From positions 62,001 to 126,000 of the forward strand of contig NZ_BCZS01000015.1 of the NCBI RefSeq assembly GCF_001598855.1: a DNA stretch of 64,000 nucleotides, written 5' to 3'. The notes beneath the pieces were generated by a model that did no database searches, was not told where the DNA came from, and worked only from the letters and a program-made list of their open reading frames with translations. The DNA is from Pluralibacter gergoviae ATCC 33028 = NBRC 105706. Lineage in GTDB: Bacteria; Pseudomonadota; Gammaproteobacteria; Enterobacterales; Enterobacteriaceae. This document shows, in pieces, positions 9,933 to 19,285 of this stretch (positions are counted from its first letter, which is position 1; each line of letters opens with the position of its first letter). Both the position numbers and the translations under genes were made by a program.

Positions 9933-10841
9933 ATGCGCAACCGCACTTTTGCCGATCTCGATCGCGTCGTCGCCCTCGGCGGCGGCCACGGCCTGGGCCG
10001 GGTGATGTCTTCGCTGGCCCCGCTCGGTTCGCGGCTCACCGGCATAGTCACCACCACCGACAACGGCGGCTCCACCGGGCGCATTCGCCGCTCGGAAGGC
10101 GGTATTGCCTGGGGCGATACCCGCAACTGTCTTAACCAGCTGATCGCCGAGCCGAGCGTGGCATCGGCGATGTTTGAGTACCGTTTTAGCGGTAACGGCG
10201 AGCTTTCCGGGCATAACCTCGGAAACTTAATGCTGAAGGCGCTGGATCACCTGAGCGTGCGCCCCCTGGAGGCGATCAATTTAATCAGAAATCTGCTGAA
10301 AATCGATGCCGCCCTGATTCCGATGTCGGAAGTGCCGGTGGATCTGATGGCCATTGATGACGAGGGCCACGAAGTGCACGGCGAGGTTAATATTGACCGA
10401 CTCGCGGTGCCGCCGAAAACGCTGATGCTGACGCCGACGGTACCCGCCACCCGCGAAGGGGTGCAGGCGATCGGCGAAGCGGATCTGATCCTTATCGGCC
10501 CCGGCAGTTTCTACACCAGCCTGATGCCTATTCTGCTGCTGCCGGAGCTGGCGCAGGCCCTGCGCCGCACGCCGGCGCCGATGGTCTATATCGCCAATCT
10601 TGGCCGCGAGCTGAGTCCCGCCGCCGCCGGCCTGACCCTGCGCGATAAAATCGGCATCATGGAGCACTACATTGGTAAACCGGTGATCGACGCCCTGCTG
10701 GTGGGCCCGAAAGAGGACGTCAGCGGCCTGGAGGAGAGGCTGGTCATTCAGACGCCGCTGGAGGCCAGCGACATCCCCTACCGCCACGATCGCCGACTGC
10801 TGCGCGAGGCGCTGGAGCGGGCGATACAAATTCCCGGCTGA
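9933..10841 (+). CDS. ybhK: YbhK, YvcK/CofD-like UPF0052 protein
   Basis: 302 residues from the ATG at 9933, preceded by AAGGAA, equal to E. coli YbhK. The N-terminus has the nucleotide-sugar/phosphate-binding motif [15 protein letters not shown], then [12 protein letters not shown] and [10 protein letters not shown], and GPGSFYTSL near 188. This family (YvcK/GlmR) binds UDP-sugars in Bacillus and affects cell-envelope growth; the enterobacterial function is not established. Confidence 0.93.
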   Translation: MRNRTFADLDRVVALGGGHGLGRVMSSLAPLGSRLTGIVTTTDNGGSTGRIRRSEGGIAWGDTRNCLNQLIAEPSVASAMFEYRFSGNGELSGHNLGNLMLKALDHLSVRPLEAINLIRNLLKIDAALIPMSEVPVDLMAIDDEGHEVHGEVNIDRLAVPPKTLMLTPTVPATREGVQAIGEADLILIGPGSFYTSLMPILLLPELAQALRRTPAPMVYIANLGRELSPAAAGLTLRDKIGIMEHYIGKPVIDALLVGPKEDVSGLEERLVIQTPLEASDIPYRHDRRLLREALERAIQIPG

Positions 10842-10855
10842 ACGAATCTTAATTT

Positions 10856-10872
10856 CTTAAGGTTATCTTAAA
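10856..10872 (+). promoter_or_regulatory. PmrA (BasR) box before eptA
   Basis: CTTAAG-GTTAT-CTTAAA, two half-sites with 5-nt spacing, matches the PmrA binding consensus (CTTAAT-N5-CTTAAT). A further CTTAAT half-site lies 2 nt upstream. A possible -10 (TATCAA) follows about 15 nt downstream and the eptA ATG is at 10918. The operon should therefore be autoregulated. Confidence 0.8.
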
Positions 10873-10917
10873 GTTTTAGCGCGACTATCAAAAACCTTTT
10901 TACACGGACGCCCGACG

Positions 10918-12558
10918 ATGTCTCTTACGCACCTGCGTCGCCCTGTTCTGGGGCAGCTCGCCTTTATAATGCTCTTTGCCCTTTATATCGCCCTGGCCCT
11001 CAATCTGCACTTTTATCGCCAGGCTTTTGCCCTTCTGCCGGTGAACTCCCTGCACACTGCCCTGGTGTTCGCTACCCTGCCGCTGGTGGCATTCTGCGTT
11101 ATTAATATCGTGCTCACCCTGGCCTCCTTTTTATGGCTCGAGCGTCCGGTCATCACGCTGATGATACTGGCGAGCGCCGCCGCCCAGTTCTTTATGATCG
11201 CCTACGGCGTGGTGATAGACCGATCGATGATTGACAATATCGTCGATACAACCCCGGCTGAAACCCTGGCGCTGCTCTCGCCCCGGCTGATAGCGACCCT
11301 GCTGCTGAGCGGCCTGCTGCCGGCGATGCTGGCGTGGTGGCTGCGCATCCGGGGGCCGCGCCTGAACCTGCGCAGCGTTCTGTGGCGCGCGGGGAGCATC
11401 GTCGTGTCCGGGCTGCTGATTGTCCTGGTCGCATTACTGTTCTATAAAGACTATGCCTCGCTGTTTCGCAACAACAAGGAGCTGGTGAAGTCGCTCAATC
11501 CCTCCAACAGCATCGTAGCCGTTAACTCCTGGTACGTGCACAACCGGCTGAATAACCTGCCGCTGGTGCGCATCGGTCTCGACGCCGCGCAGCGGCCGCA
11601 GATGAAGGCCGGTCCCCGCCACAATCTGACCATCGTGGTGCTGGGGGAAACCTCGCGGGCGGAGAATTTCTCGCTGGGAGGCTACGGGCGCGATACCAAT
11701 CCCCGCCTGGCAAAAGATGACGTGGTCTACTTCCCGAAAACCACCTCCTGCGGTACCTCGACGGCGGTGTCGGTGCCCTGCATGTTCTCAAATATGCCGC
11801 GGGAGCACTACAACGCGGGGCTTGCCCACCACCAGGAAGGGGTGCTGGATGTTATTCAGCGCGCCGGGATACAGGTGCTGTGGAATGAAAACGACGGCGG
11901 CTGCAAGGGCGCCTGCGACCGGGTGCCCCACCAGGATATGACCCAACTGGATCTGCCCGGCCAGTGCATCGACGGCGAATGCGATGACGCCGTGCTGTTC
12001 CACGGCCTGGAGGCGTATATTGACGGGCTGAAGGGCGACGGTATCATCGTCCTGCACACCATCGGCAGCCACGGCCCGACCTACTATCGCCGCTACCCGG
12101 CAAACCTGCGCACCTTCACCCCCACCTGCGACAGCAATGAGATCCAGACCTGTTCCCGGCAGGCGCTGGTCAATACCTACGACAACACCATCGTTAATGT
12201 CGATTATATTGTCGACAGGGCGATTAAGCTGCTGGAGGCGAAGCAGGACAGATTTACCACCAGCCTGGTCTATCTTTCCGACCACGGCGAGTCGCTGGGA
12301 GAGAACGGCGTTTATCTCCACGGGCTGCCGTGGTCAATCGCGCCGGAGCAGCAGACGCACGTCCCGCTGCTTATCTGGCTGTCGGAGGATTATCGCAACC
12401 GCTACGGAATCGATTATCGCTGCCTCAAGGCTCAGGCGCAGAATAACGCCGTCTCTCAGGATAATCTGTTCTCAACGCTGCTGGGGCTGACCGGAGTGAG
12501 CACCCGGGAGTATCATCAGCAGGATGACATTTTGACGTCATGCCGGAGGGATGAGTAA
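10918..12558 (+). CDS. eptA: Lipid A phosphoethanolamine transferase
   Basis: 546 residues (E. coli EptA 547). Five N-terminal membrane helices to about residue 185 are followed by a periplasmic alkaline-phosphatase-fold domain. Catalytic features are visible: GETSRAENFS (metal-binding Glu near 243), TSCGTSTAVSVPC with the nucleophilic Thr near 280, and the metal ligands in LSDHGESLGENG (Asp-His near 455). Paired cysteines CKGAC and CIDGEC fit the disulfide pattern of the family. It adds phosphoethanolamine to lipid A and lowers binding of cationic peptides. The basR ATG follows the stop directly. In E. coli this operon sits near adiC, not beside ybhK. Confidence 0.96.
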   Translation: MSLTHLRRPVLGQLAFIMLFALYIALALNLHFYRQAFALLPVNSLHTALVFATLPLVAFCVINIVLTLASFLWLERPVITLMILASAAAQFFMIAYGVVIDRSMIDNIVDTTPAETLALLSPRLIATLLLSGLLPAMLAWWLRIRGPRLNLRSVLWRAGSIVVSGLLIVLVALLFYKDYASLFRNNKELVKSLNPSNSIVAVNSWYVHNRLNNLPLVRIGLDAAQRPQMKAGPRHNLTIVVLGETSRAENFSLGGYGRDTNPRLAKDDVVYFPKTTSCGTSTAVSVPCMFSNMPREHYNAGLAHHQEGVLDVIQRAGIQVLWNENDGGCKGACDRVPHQDMTQLDLPGQCIDGECDDAVLFHGLEAYIDGLKGDGIIVLHTIGSHGPTYYRRYPANLRTFTPTCDSNEIQTCSRQALVNTYDNTIVNVDYIVDRAIKLLEAKQDRFTTSLVYLSDHGESLGENGVYLHGLPWSIAPEQQTHVPLLIWLSEDYRNRYGIDYRCLKAQAQNNAVSQDNLFSTLLGLTGVSTREYHQQDDILTSCRRDE

Positions 12559-13233
12559 ATGAAAATACTGGTGGTGGAAGATGATGCCCTGCTGCGCCAG
12601 GGTCTGACGCTGGCGATGCAGGCGGAAGGCTACGTCTGCGACGGCGTGGCAACCGCCCGGGAAGCGGCGCTTTCGCTGGCCGGCGGCCTCTACAGCCTGA
12701 TGGTGCTGGATCTCGGCCTGCCTGACGAGGACGGCCTGCACTTCCTGCAGCGCCTGCGCCGGGAAAAGCAGAGCCTGCCGGTACTGATCCTCACCGCCCG
12801 GGACACGGTCAGCGACCGCATCGCCGGGCTGGATACCGGCGCGGACGACTATCTGATCAAGCCCTTCGCGCTGGAGGAGCTCAATGCCCGGGTGCGCGCC
12901 CTGATGCGCCGCCATCACAATCGGGGCGATAGCGAGATAACCGTCGATAATCTGCGCCTCAACCTCACCCGGCGCCAGGTGTGGCTCGACGCCGAGCCGC
13001 TCGATCTGACGCCGAAGGAGTATGCCCTCCTCTCGCGGCTGATGGCCAAGGCGGGCAGTCCGGTACACCGCGAGATCCTGTTTAACGATATCTACAGCTG
13101 GGACAACGAGCCGGCGACTAATTCGCTGGAAGTCCACATCCATAATCTGCGCGAGAAAGTCGGCAAGGCGCGCATCCGCACGGTGCGCGGCTTCGGCTAT
13201 CAGCTGCTGAAGCCCGGCGGACAGGCCGAATGA
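12559..13233 (+). CDS. basR: Response regulator BasR/PmrA
   Basis: 224 residues, OmpR-family response regulator. The receiver domain has acidic residues ED-D at 7-9, phosphoacceptor Asp51 in [11 protein letters not shown], Thr in LTARD and Lys in IKPF. The C-terminal winged helix includes the near-invariant PmrA sequence [20 protein letters not shown]. It follows eptA without a gap and overlaps basS by 4 nt. It activates genes with PmrA boxes, three of which are visible in this window. Confidence 0.97.
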   Translation: MKILVVEDDALLRQGLTLAMQAEGYVCDGVATAREAALSLAGGLYSLMVLDLGLPDEDGLHFLQRLRREKQSLPVLILTARDTVSDRIAGLDTGADDYLIKPFALEELNARVRALMRRHHNRGDSEITVDNLRLNLTRRQVWLDAEPLDLTPKEYALLSRLMAKAGSPVHREILFNDIYSWDNEPATNSLEVHIHNLREKVGKARIRTVRGFGYQLLKPGGQAE

Positions 13234-14303
13234 ACCTGGTCTTCCGCCGCCTCAACTGGACCCTGCGCCGCCAGCTGCTGCTGACCATCGCCCTGATCCT
13301 TATCATCTGCCAGGTGGTCAGCGTGTTCTGGCTGTGGCACGAGAGCAAAGAGCAGATCCAGCTGCTGGTAGAGAGCGTGGTGGAGGGGCGCAACAACCAC
13401 AACCACATCCGCCGGGAGGTGCACGAAGCCGTCGCCAGCCTGCTTATCCCCAGCCTGCTGATCGTTGGCCTGGCGCTGTGGCTCTGCCTGCAGGCGGTCA
13501 ACCGTATTACCCGACCGCTGCTGACGCTGCAGCGCGAACTTGACGCCCGCACGCCCGATAACCTGCAGCCCATTGCGCTCGCCGGCTCGGTAAGCGAAGT
13601 TGATGCGGTCACCGGCGCTATCAACCATCTGGTAGAGCGGCTCAACCAGACTCTGGAGCGGGAGCGGCTGTTTACTGCCGACGTCGCCCACGAGCTGCGC
13701 ACGCCGCTCGCCGGGCTGCGCCTACACCTTGAGCTGCTGGCAAAGACCCACAGCGTCGCCGTCGAGCCGCTGCTCCAGCGCCTCGATCAGATGACCCTCA
13801 GCCTTACCCAACTGCTGCAGCTCGCTCGCGTCGCCCAGTCATTTTCCGCCGGCAGCTACCAGCAGGTAGCGCTGGCGGAGAGCGTGGTCCAGCCGCTGCG
13901 CGAGGAGCTGGAGGCAATGCTGCGCCAGCGCGGGCAGACCCTGCTTCTGAAGGTATCGGAGCCGGAGACGCCCGTCGCCGGAGACGCTACGCTGCTGCGG
14001 GTGGTGCTGCGCAACCTGGTGGAAAACGCGCACCGCTACGCCCCGCCGGATTCGGTCATCACCGTCAGTACGGGCGCGGGAATTCTGGCCGTAGAGGACG
14101 AAGGGCCGGGGATTGACGAAGCAAAAAGCGGCGAGCTCAGCAAGGCGTTTGTACGGATGGACAGCGGCTACGGCGGCGTCGGGCTGGGGCTGAGTATCGT
14201 CACGCGCATCGCCCAGCTGCACGATGCGCAGCTATTCCTGCATAACCGCAGGCCGGGCCCCGGCCTGAAGGCGTGGATCCGCTTTCGCGCGCCCGAGGCG
14301 TAG
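13230..14303 (+). CDS. basS: Sensor kinase BasS/PmrB
   Basis: 357 residues. A first helix ([20 protein letters not shown]), a short periplasmic loop, a second helix near 70-90, a HAMP-like linker, the H-box [15 protein letters not shown] with His154, then N (NLVENAHRY), G1 (EDEGPGID) and G2 ([10 protein letters not shown]) boxes. It matches E. coli BasS including the WLWHES segment at the periplasmic border. The periplasmic loop here ([20 protein letters not shown]) has few acidic residues of the ExxE iron-sensing type, so signal specificity is open. The last ~70 codons are duplicated at 20588-20794. Confidence 0.95.
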   Translation: MNLVFRRLNWTLRRQLLLTIALILIICQVVSVFWLWHESKEQIQLLVESVVEGRNNHNHIRREVHEAVASLLIPSLLIVGLALWLCLQAVNRITRPLLTLQRELDARTPDNLQPIALAGSVSEVDAVTGAINHLVERLNQTLERERLFTADVAHELRTPLAGLRLHLELLAKTHSVAVEPLLQRLDQMTLSLTQLLQLARVAQSFSAGSYQQVALAESVVQPLREELEAMLRQRGQTLLLKVSEPETPVAGDATLLRVVLRNLVENAHRYAPPDSVITVSTGAGILAVEDEGPGIDEAKSGELSKAFVRMDSGYGGVGLGLSIVTRIAQLHDAQLFLHNRRPGPGLKAWIRFRAPEA

Positions 14304-14312
14304 CGCGGGGGA

Positions 14313-14405
14313 TCAGTAGGTCAGTACCCAGGCGTGGAAGAAGGCCACGATGGTCAGAAAAGAGCAGACGATGGCCAGATACTGCATAACGCTTTGTTTG
14401 TTCAT
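14313..14405 (-). CDS. pmrR: PmrR-like small membrane peptide
   Basis: A 30-residue ORF, too short for usual gene finding: Met-Asn-Lys-Gln start, a single hydrophobic helix (YLAIVCSFLTIVAFFHAW) and a C-terminal Leu-Thr-Tyr. PmrR of Salmonella/E. coli is 29-30 residues, has one helix ending in Trp-(Phe)-Ala-Thr-Tyr, is PmrA-activated, and inhibits LpxT to free lipid A 1-phosphate for EptA. Here AGGAG lies 7 nt before the ATG and a PmrA box is 42-58 bp upstream. It converges with basS, 9 bp from its stop. Identification rests on position, size and promoter. Confidence 0.82.
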   Translation of the reverse strand: MNKQSVMQYLAIVCSFLTIVAFFHAWVLTY

Positions 14406-14446
14406 GAAACTCTCCTGATGTCATCAGCAGAGTATCGCAGGCAAAC

Positions 14447-14463
14447 ATTAACAGAATCTTAAG
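14447..14463 (-). promoter_or_regulatory. PmrA box driving pmrR
   Basis: On the minus strand CTTAAG-ATTCT-GTTAAT, two half-sites with 5-nt spacing. A -10-like GATACT lies about 10 nt downstream, then the AGGAG ribosome site and the pmrR ATG at 14405. Nearly identical to the copy at 20938-20954. Confidence 0.8.
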
Positions 14464-14500
14464 GCCGGGAGAGCGCGGTGAATGCCCGGCGGCGCTGCGC

Positions 14501-15254
14501 GAGACGCTTGAGTGATTTATTCAGATTCAGCGCAAAACCTGTCAACTCAGAAAGGGTGTGCTGTGGCGGTTACCCCACTTTGCTTTGCATTTAATGGTTA
14601 AATCCGCCCTCCCCGCCAAAAATTGCGCTAATACATATTATAAACTCTGTTATTAATAGTCTATCTTCTATTATCAATATATTTATAAGATAACTAAGAT
14701 AAATGGTCTAAAACACCATCCTATAACTAATAATAATGTACTATCCGCACGCCCCACAATATGCGACATGACTTAAAAACTGATCGTTTAAATCAATTAA
14801 ATCTATACAGATTGATTGATTTAAATTAAAAAAAACACATCATATAACTTAACAAAAAAGCATCAAATTATTTACTTTGTATATTTATCAACATAAAGGA
14901 GATAACTAACTAATTGTTATGTCAACATTTAACATAATTGACTAGCCACTAAAAATGACTTGTTTATATTTATGTAAACTTATATAATTATTTTTTCCTA
15001 GCCATCACACTGTTAATTTTAAATTTAAGCCAGACATACGATCTCCTCGTATGTTGTCAACCATTCCCACTGAATGTTATCATTGACCTGTTGATAGGTA
15101 TCTCATCACTTATTTTCAATTTTGAGTTACCGACTATATTCAGTCAGTAACAAGAAAATCTAATGAATACTGATCTCTCCTGAACATAATTAGTATGACC
15201 ATAACGTTGACGACAGCGCTCTATCTGTCATCTGTTTAAAAAAAGGGACTTACA
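14501..15254. other. AT-rich leader region of the fimbrial operon
   Basis: About 750 bp with no credible gene. Composition changes from GC-rich to strongly AT-rich with A- and T-tracts, as expected for an H-NS-bound acquired region. It contains two notable inverted repeats: 14787-14825 (below) and CATACGA-TCTCC-TCGTATG at 15035-15053. The AAGGGA ribosome site for the pilin lies at its right edge. A fimbrial promoter is presumably here but no specific -35/-10 pair can be defended. Confidence 0.6.
14787..14825. repeat. Long AT-rich inverted repeat upstream of fimbrial genes
   Basis: Arms TTTAAATCAATTAAATCT (14787-14804) and AGATTGATTGATTTAAA (14809-14825) are complementary except for one mismatch/bulge, around an ATAC centre. 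It is too AT-rich for a terminator and lies 430 bp before the pilin start, so a protein-binding site is the likelier role. Confidence 0.5.
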
Positions 15255-15836
15255 ATGCATTTTAAAAATCAGCTTCTGGCTTCGACTATCATGATAATGT
15301 TTGGCAACACTATCGCTAATGCTGCGGATGGCACTATTACATTTAATGGAACGGTAACAGACTCAGCCTGCTCTGCGACCACATCCGTGATGGCTGATAA
15401 ACTTGAATCTGGTCCATCTGTTTCAGCTACGTTAACCTTACCTCCCGTCACAGCAGCAACACTAAGCGCTAAAGCAGGGACCTACGTAGGTCAGACGCCG
15501 TTTTCTATTCTGTTAACCGGATGTGAAGCTGTAGCGGGGCTAAACAATGTACGGGTATTATTTACAACTGCCAGTTCGCCGTCTAATGATGCAAATGTAA
15601 TGGCTAATATCGCAATGACATCTCCAGCATCCGATGTTGCGATTGCGATAATGCGCGAGGATGGCACTACACAAGTGGATCTTAACGGCGGAACCAATGT
15701 TGATCCGGGAACCGCTTTACCAGAATCAGAGGGACCAATTACTCTGAACTACAAGGCTGCGTATAAATCCCTTTCAACTAACGTACAACCAGGTAATATC
15801 ACTGGGGTGGCCGACTTCGTTATATCCTATTTTTGA
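15255..15836 (+). CDS. Fimbrial major subunit (pilin)
   Basis: 193 residues. Signal peptide of about 23 residues (basic start, TIMIMFGNTIANA cleavage), then an N-terminal donor strand beginning ADGTITFNGTV, two cysteines (in DSACSA and LLTGCEA) forming the usual pilin disulfide, and a C-terminal strand ending VADFVISYF with the penultimate-aromatic motif recognised by the chaperone. First gene of a four-gene chaperone-usher operon and the likely shaft subunit, as no other pilin is present apart from the tip protein. Codon use and GC are far below the flanking genes. Specific fimbrial type not recognised. Confidence 0.88.
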   Translation: MHFKNQLLASTIMIMFGNTIANAADGTITFNGTVTDSACSATTSVMADKLESGPSVSATLTLPPVTAATLSAKAGTYVGQTPFSILLTGCEAVAGLNNVRVLFTTASSPSNDANVMANIAMTSPASDVAIAIMREDGTTQVDLNGGTNVDPGTALPESEGPITLNYKAAYKSLSTNVQPGNITGVADFVISYF

Positions 15837-15849
15837 TAGTTAATGCTAA

Positions 15850-15875
15850 TTGCGGCGGTCGACTCTCTGCCGCAA
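15850..15875 (+). terminator. Intercistronic hairpin after the pilin gene
   Basis: TTGCGGC (15850-15856) pairs with GCCGCAA (15869-15875) between the pilin stop and the usher start. Such hairpins in fimbrial operons attenuate read-through or protect the upstream message, giving more pilin than usher. No T-run follows, so partial attenuation or RNA stability is likelier than full termination. Confidence 0.55.
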
Positions 15876-15900
15876 ATCACCAAATACTAATGGAATGGTA

Positions 15901-18480
15901 ATGTTCAGTGTTATTATAGCCGATAGGATCGGGCTAATCATTATTATAGCCTCAGCATTATTTCTATTCTCTGAGAAATTATGCGCTGAGGAAAACGATA
16001 GTGAGTTTGAGAGTATTTTCCTACGTAAAGATAAAAAGGGAGCCTCACCAGATATATTTCGCTATACAAACGCTCTTACCCCTGGTCTAAAGCGCGTTGA
16101 AATCATTGTTAATAACCGCACTGCCGACATTTACAATGTTAATTTTGTTGTTAGCGAGCAACAGCAACGGGTAATCCCGTGCCTTCATCGTCGCTTACTT
16201 AACGATATTGGAATCAAAACCGAGCTTTATAAAGACTGGCTGACTTCGGTTAAGAAAGATGATGTATCAGGAATTACCGTTTGTGATGTACTTGAACAAC
16301 GCATCCCTGCGGCACAAATATCATATGACGATGCTCATCAGCAGCTGCGAATCACCGTTCCACAGGAAGCGGTGAACTACCAGCGCTTTCAAGTAATTGC
16401 CCCCAATGAGTGGAATGATGGAACGCCTTCTCTGAGAACCTCTTACAGCAGCTATTTTTACCATACGCAACATAAGGCGTCTCACCACAATAATAGCGGC
16501 CGCAATACTAATAACAGTGCATTTTTAAGCCTTAACAGCACGGCAAGTATGGGCCCTTGGCGGCTTTACAGCTTTGATACATTCAATAAAAATGCACAGG
16601 GTGGCTGGAAAAAGAATCACGACCGACTTTATGTCGAGAGCAATATTGCGGCACTGAGAACAAGAGTATCTGCCGGGGATATCTATACCTATACGCCCAG
16701 CAACATTATGGGAGTGCTCCCGCTACGCGGCATCACGATGCGTACCAATGAACGTATGACGCTGGAATCCCAGTTTACCTATGCCCCGGTGATAAGAGGG
16801 ACTGCGCGCACCAATGCCCGCCTCATCGTACGACAGCTTGGCCACATCATTTACAGCCGAACTCTTACTCCCGGTCCGTTCGCCATTGATGATATCTACT
16901 CAGGGCAAACAGGAGCCGATCTGGAGGTGACCGTTGAAGAAGCCGACGGTAGCGAGCAAAAATTCACCGTACCATATACTTCATTACCCAATATGATTCG
17001 TCCGGGCGCGATGCGCTATAGTTTCTCAGCTGGGGAGTACCGCAATAGCAGCAATATCGATAGCACAATCATCGGTGCCTTAAGCTTTGAGCGGGGTTTC
17101 GAGAGATTTACATTTAATGCTAGCGGACTCGGCTCACAACACTACCAGTCACTGGCAGTTGGTTCTGCCTGGAGCGCAGGAAAAATTGGCGCATTTTCGC
17201 TGGATGCCGCACAAGCGCATTACATTTACAAACCAACAGCCAGTAATAGCAACAAAAAGAGTCAGGACGGAACAGCACTACGAATGTTGTATGCCAGACA
17301 ATTTGATGACACTAATACAGGATTAAGGATCCTTGGCTATCAGTATCGCTCACAACACTTTCTTTCATTTTCCGAATTTAACAGACGCAACAATCATCGG
17401 GAAATCACTAGTGATTACATTGACGAGTATATATTGACGAATAAGCGCCGCCGTAGTCGGATTGAACTAAATGTTAATCAAGGAATGAATCAATATGGTA
17501 ATTTTTATATCTCACTGAGTCAGGAGCGCTATTACGACTCAAAAAATAAAAATACTTCAACTGCAGCTGGATATGGATTCATGCTAGGTAAAAATAGCGT
17601 AAACATGCTCTACAGATATAGCAAAAATGGATATGGAAGTAATGAAAACTCATTTAGTTTGGGGGTCAATATTCCTCTGACCTGGGGCGAGCGGCAGCGT
17701 AACAGTAACGCAATAAATTATAATTTGATACACAGTGCATCTGGCGGCTACAGCCAGTCCGCCGGATTCTCTGGTAGCCAGCAGGGGAGCCCACTGTCGT
17801 ATAACCTGAACGTACAAAAAGATAATAAAGAGCGATTTACGGAAGCAGCTTCTCTGAGCTATGACTCAGATGTTGCGATGTTGAACACATCAATTAGTCA
17901 CAGTAAATTTTCAAATCAATTTTCTGCCGGAGTTATGGGCGGGCTGGTGCTTTACAAAGGCGGCCCCATTTTAGCTCCCCGAATGGGAGACACTATTGCT
18001 ATCGTAGAAACACCCGGTGCTGCAGGCATAAGCATACAAGGTAGTGGTAACAAAACCGATCGCTGGGGACGTGCCATCGTGAACTACCTCACCCCCTATC
18101 GCTACAACACTGTAAGTCTGGACACGGTCGACACACCTAAAGTTGAGCTTAAAGAGTCCAGTCATAAAGTCGTCCCCACAGAAGGTGCGGCGGTATTGCT
18201 GCGCTATTCGACCCGCGTCGGAAGACGCGCAATAGTCACGATTAACAGTCCATATGATGTGCCCATCGGGGCCAGCGTACATATCGCCGGAGAGCACGAA
18301 GAAGCCGGTATCGTAGGAAATAATGGCCTGACCTATCTGACTGGCCTGGATGCCAGCCGCGATGAAACGCTGGTTGTCTCCTGGGGTCAGAAGTCCCGGT
18401 GTCAGTTCACGCTTCCCAAATTATCGGAAAGCCAACTGGAGAGTTCATGGTATATAAGGACTGCCGTAGAGTGTCGCTAG
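15901..18480 (+). CDS. Outer-membrane fimbrial usher
   Basis: About 859 residues if translation starts at ATG 15901, which has a weak TGGAA site; ATG 15895 is also possible, and a longer in-frame TTG at 15850 sits in the hairpin and is unlikely. A hydrophobic signal (LIIIIASALFLFSEKLCA) precedes the mature usher: N-terminal chaperone-binding domain, a 24-strand barrel with plug (VIRGTARTNARLIVRQLG through FAIDDIYSGQTGADLEVTV), then C-terminal domains (GRAIVNYLTPYRYNTVSLD and TYLTGLDASRDETLVVSWG). The final Cys pair (KSRCQF, VECR) is typical. It secretes and assembles the subunits. Confidence 0.92.
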   Translation: MFSVIIADRIGLIIIIASALFLFSEKLCAEENDSEFESIFLRKDKKGASPDIFRYTNALTPGLKRVEIIVNNRTADIYNVNFVVSEQQQRVIPCLHRRLLNDIGIKTELYKDWLTSVKKDDVSGITVCDVLEQRIPAAQISYDDAHQQLRITVPQEAVNYQRFQVIAPNEWNDGTPSLRTSYSSYFYHTQHKASHHNNSGRNTNNSAFLSLNSTASMGPWRLYSFDTFNKNAQGGWKKNHDRLYVESNIAALRTRVSAGDIYTYTPSNIMGVLPLRGITMRTNERMTLESQFTYAPVIRGTARTNARLIVRQLGHIIYSRTLTPGPFAIDDIYSGQTGADLEVTVEEADGSEQKFTVPYTSLPNMIRPGAMRYSFSAGEYRNSSNIDSTIIGALSFERGFERFTFNASGLGSQHYQSLAVGSAWSAGKIGAFSLDAAQAHYIYKPTASNSNKKSQDGTALRMLYARQFDDTNTGLRILGYQYRSQHFLSFSEFNRRNNHREITSDYIDEYILTNKRRRSRIELNVNQGMNQYGNFYISLSQERYYDSKNKNTSTAAGYGFMLGKNSVNMLYRYSKNGYGSNENSFSLGVNIPLTWGERQRNSNAINYNLIHSASGGYSQSAGFSGSQQGSPLSYNLNVQKDNKERFTEAASLSYDSDVAMLNTSISHSKFSNQFSAGVMGGLVLYKGGPILAPRMGDTIAIVETPGAAGISIQGSGNKTDRWGRAIVNYLTPYRYNTVSLDTVDTPKVELKESSHKVVPTEGAAVLLRYSTRVGRRAIVTINSPYDVPIGASVHIAGEHEEAGIVGNNGLTYLTGLDASRDETLVVSWGQKSRCQFTLPKLSESQLESSWYIRTAVECR

Positions 18481-18535
18481 ACAAATAAATAAATCAAAAA
18501 ATCCATATTTCATATAATCCAAAGGAAATGAAAAC

Positions 18536-19285
18536 ATGTTTTCAATAATCACAAAGGAATGTAAGCCAACGAAGCTCATTATCTTTATCCTGGCAGCGAT
18601 AATGTTTTCATCAAACGCCTGGAGTGCCGTCCGCCCCAAATTAACACGCGTGGTAGCATATGCAGAAAATAAAGAAACGTCGGTTGATATTATTAATGAA
18701 AGTACGGAAAACTACCTCATTCAGTCATGGCTTGAAGATACCAAAGGCAATGAGGACTCTTTACCTCTGGTGCTGACACCACCCATGATGAAAATTGGTG
18801 CCAGGCAGGAGGGTAAGCTGCGGCTGGTGGTGTTACCTATAGATCTCCCTCAAGACCGGGAATCGGTCTACTGGCTATCAATACAGGAAATCCCACCAAA
18901 AGCAAAAAATAATGCAGCAAATAAACTTGTCATAGCTATACGCAGTAGGTTGAAAGTGTTTGTACGTCCGCAAGGGCTCAATGGCGCTGATGCGGCAAAG
19001 GCCATAAAAATGCTTAAATGGACAGTTGAGCGCAATGGGAAAAATGTTTGGCTTAAAGTCAGGAATCCCACTCCATACCATGTTAGCTTCGGCAAACTGG
19101 AGCTAAAAAATAGTGGTCAAAAAAGTATCACTCTTAATGATAAGACGGAAATGGCTGCGCCAATGAGCACTCAGAAGTACTTGGTACCTGTGAGTCTGCA
19201 AGGTAAATCGGCCACTCTTACCTATAGTGCAGTCAACGATTACGGCGGTGAAACAGAAGTTCTGACAACTGAGGTTAACCTATGA
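18536..19285 (+). CDS. Periplasmic fimbrial chaperone
   Basis: 249 residues of the PapD/FimC superfamily. Signal peptide ends near residue 31 (SSNAWSA). Domain 1 contains the family hallmark RESVYWLSIQEIPPK at 108-122 and AIRSRLKVFVRP at 134-145, which carry the subunit-anchoring basic residues; domain 2 ends in the conserved VNDYGG segment. It binds pilin and adhesin in the periplasm by donor-strand complementation and hands them to the usher. Its stop overlaps the adhesin start (ATGA). AAGGA precedes the start. Confidence 0.93.
   Translation: MFSIITKECKPTKLIIFILAAIMFSSNAWSAVRPKLTRVVAYAENKETSVDIINESTENYLIQSWLEDTKGNEDSLPLVLTPPMMKIGARQEGKLRLVVLPIDLPQDRESVYWLSIQEIPPKAKNNAANKLVIAIRSRLKVFVRPQGLNGADAAKAIKMLKWTVERNGKNVWLKVRNPTPYHVSFGKLELKNSGQKSITLNDKTEMAAPMSTQKYLVPVSLQGKSATLTYSAVNDYGGETEVLTTEVNL

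Larger units (their letters stand above)
14091..14500. repeat. Left copy of the basS-3'/pmrR/PmrA-box duplication
   Basis: From the basS G1-box codons through pmrR and its PmrA box to a REP-like half element (GCCCGGCGGCGCTGCGC at 14484-14500) this stretch is repeated in the same orientation at 20588-20995. The two copies are about three-quarters identical over pmrR but nearly identical over ~45 bp spanning the PmrA box. Base composition drops abruptly to AT-rich at about 14503, where the REP-like sequence is cut off; this marks the left end of the fimbrial insert. Confidence 0.8.

Noticed and set aside
9725-10135. 136-codon plus-strand frame near ybhK
   Set aside because: Overlaps ybhK in another frame and consists of Arg/His-rich shadow sequence.
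14501-15254. Possible phase-variable invertible promoter of the fimbriae
   Set aside because: No fim-type recombinase is encoded in the window and the inverted repeats do not flank a promoter-sized segment convincingly.
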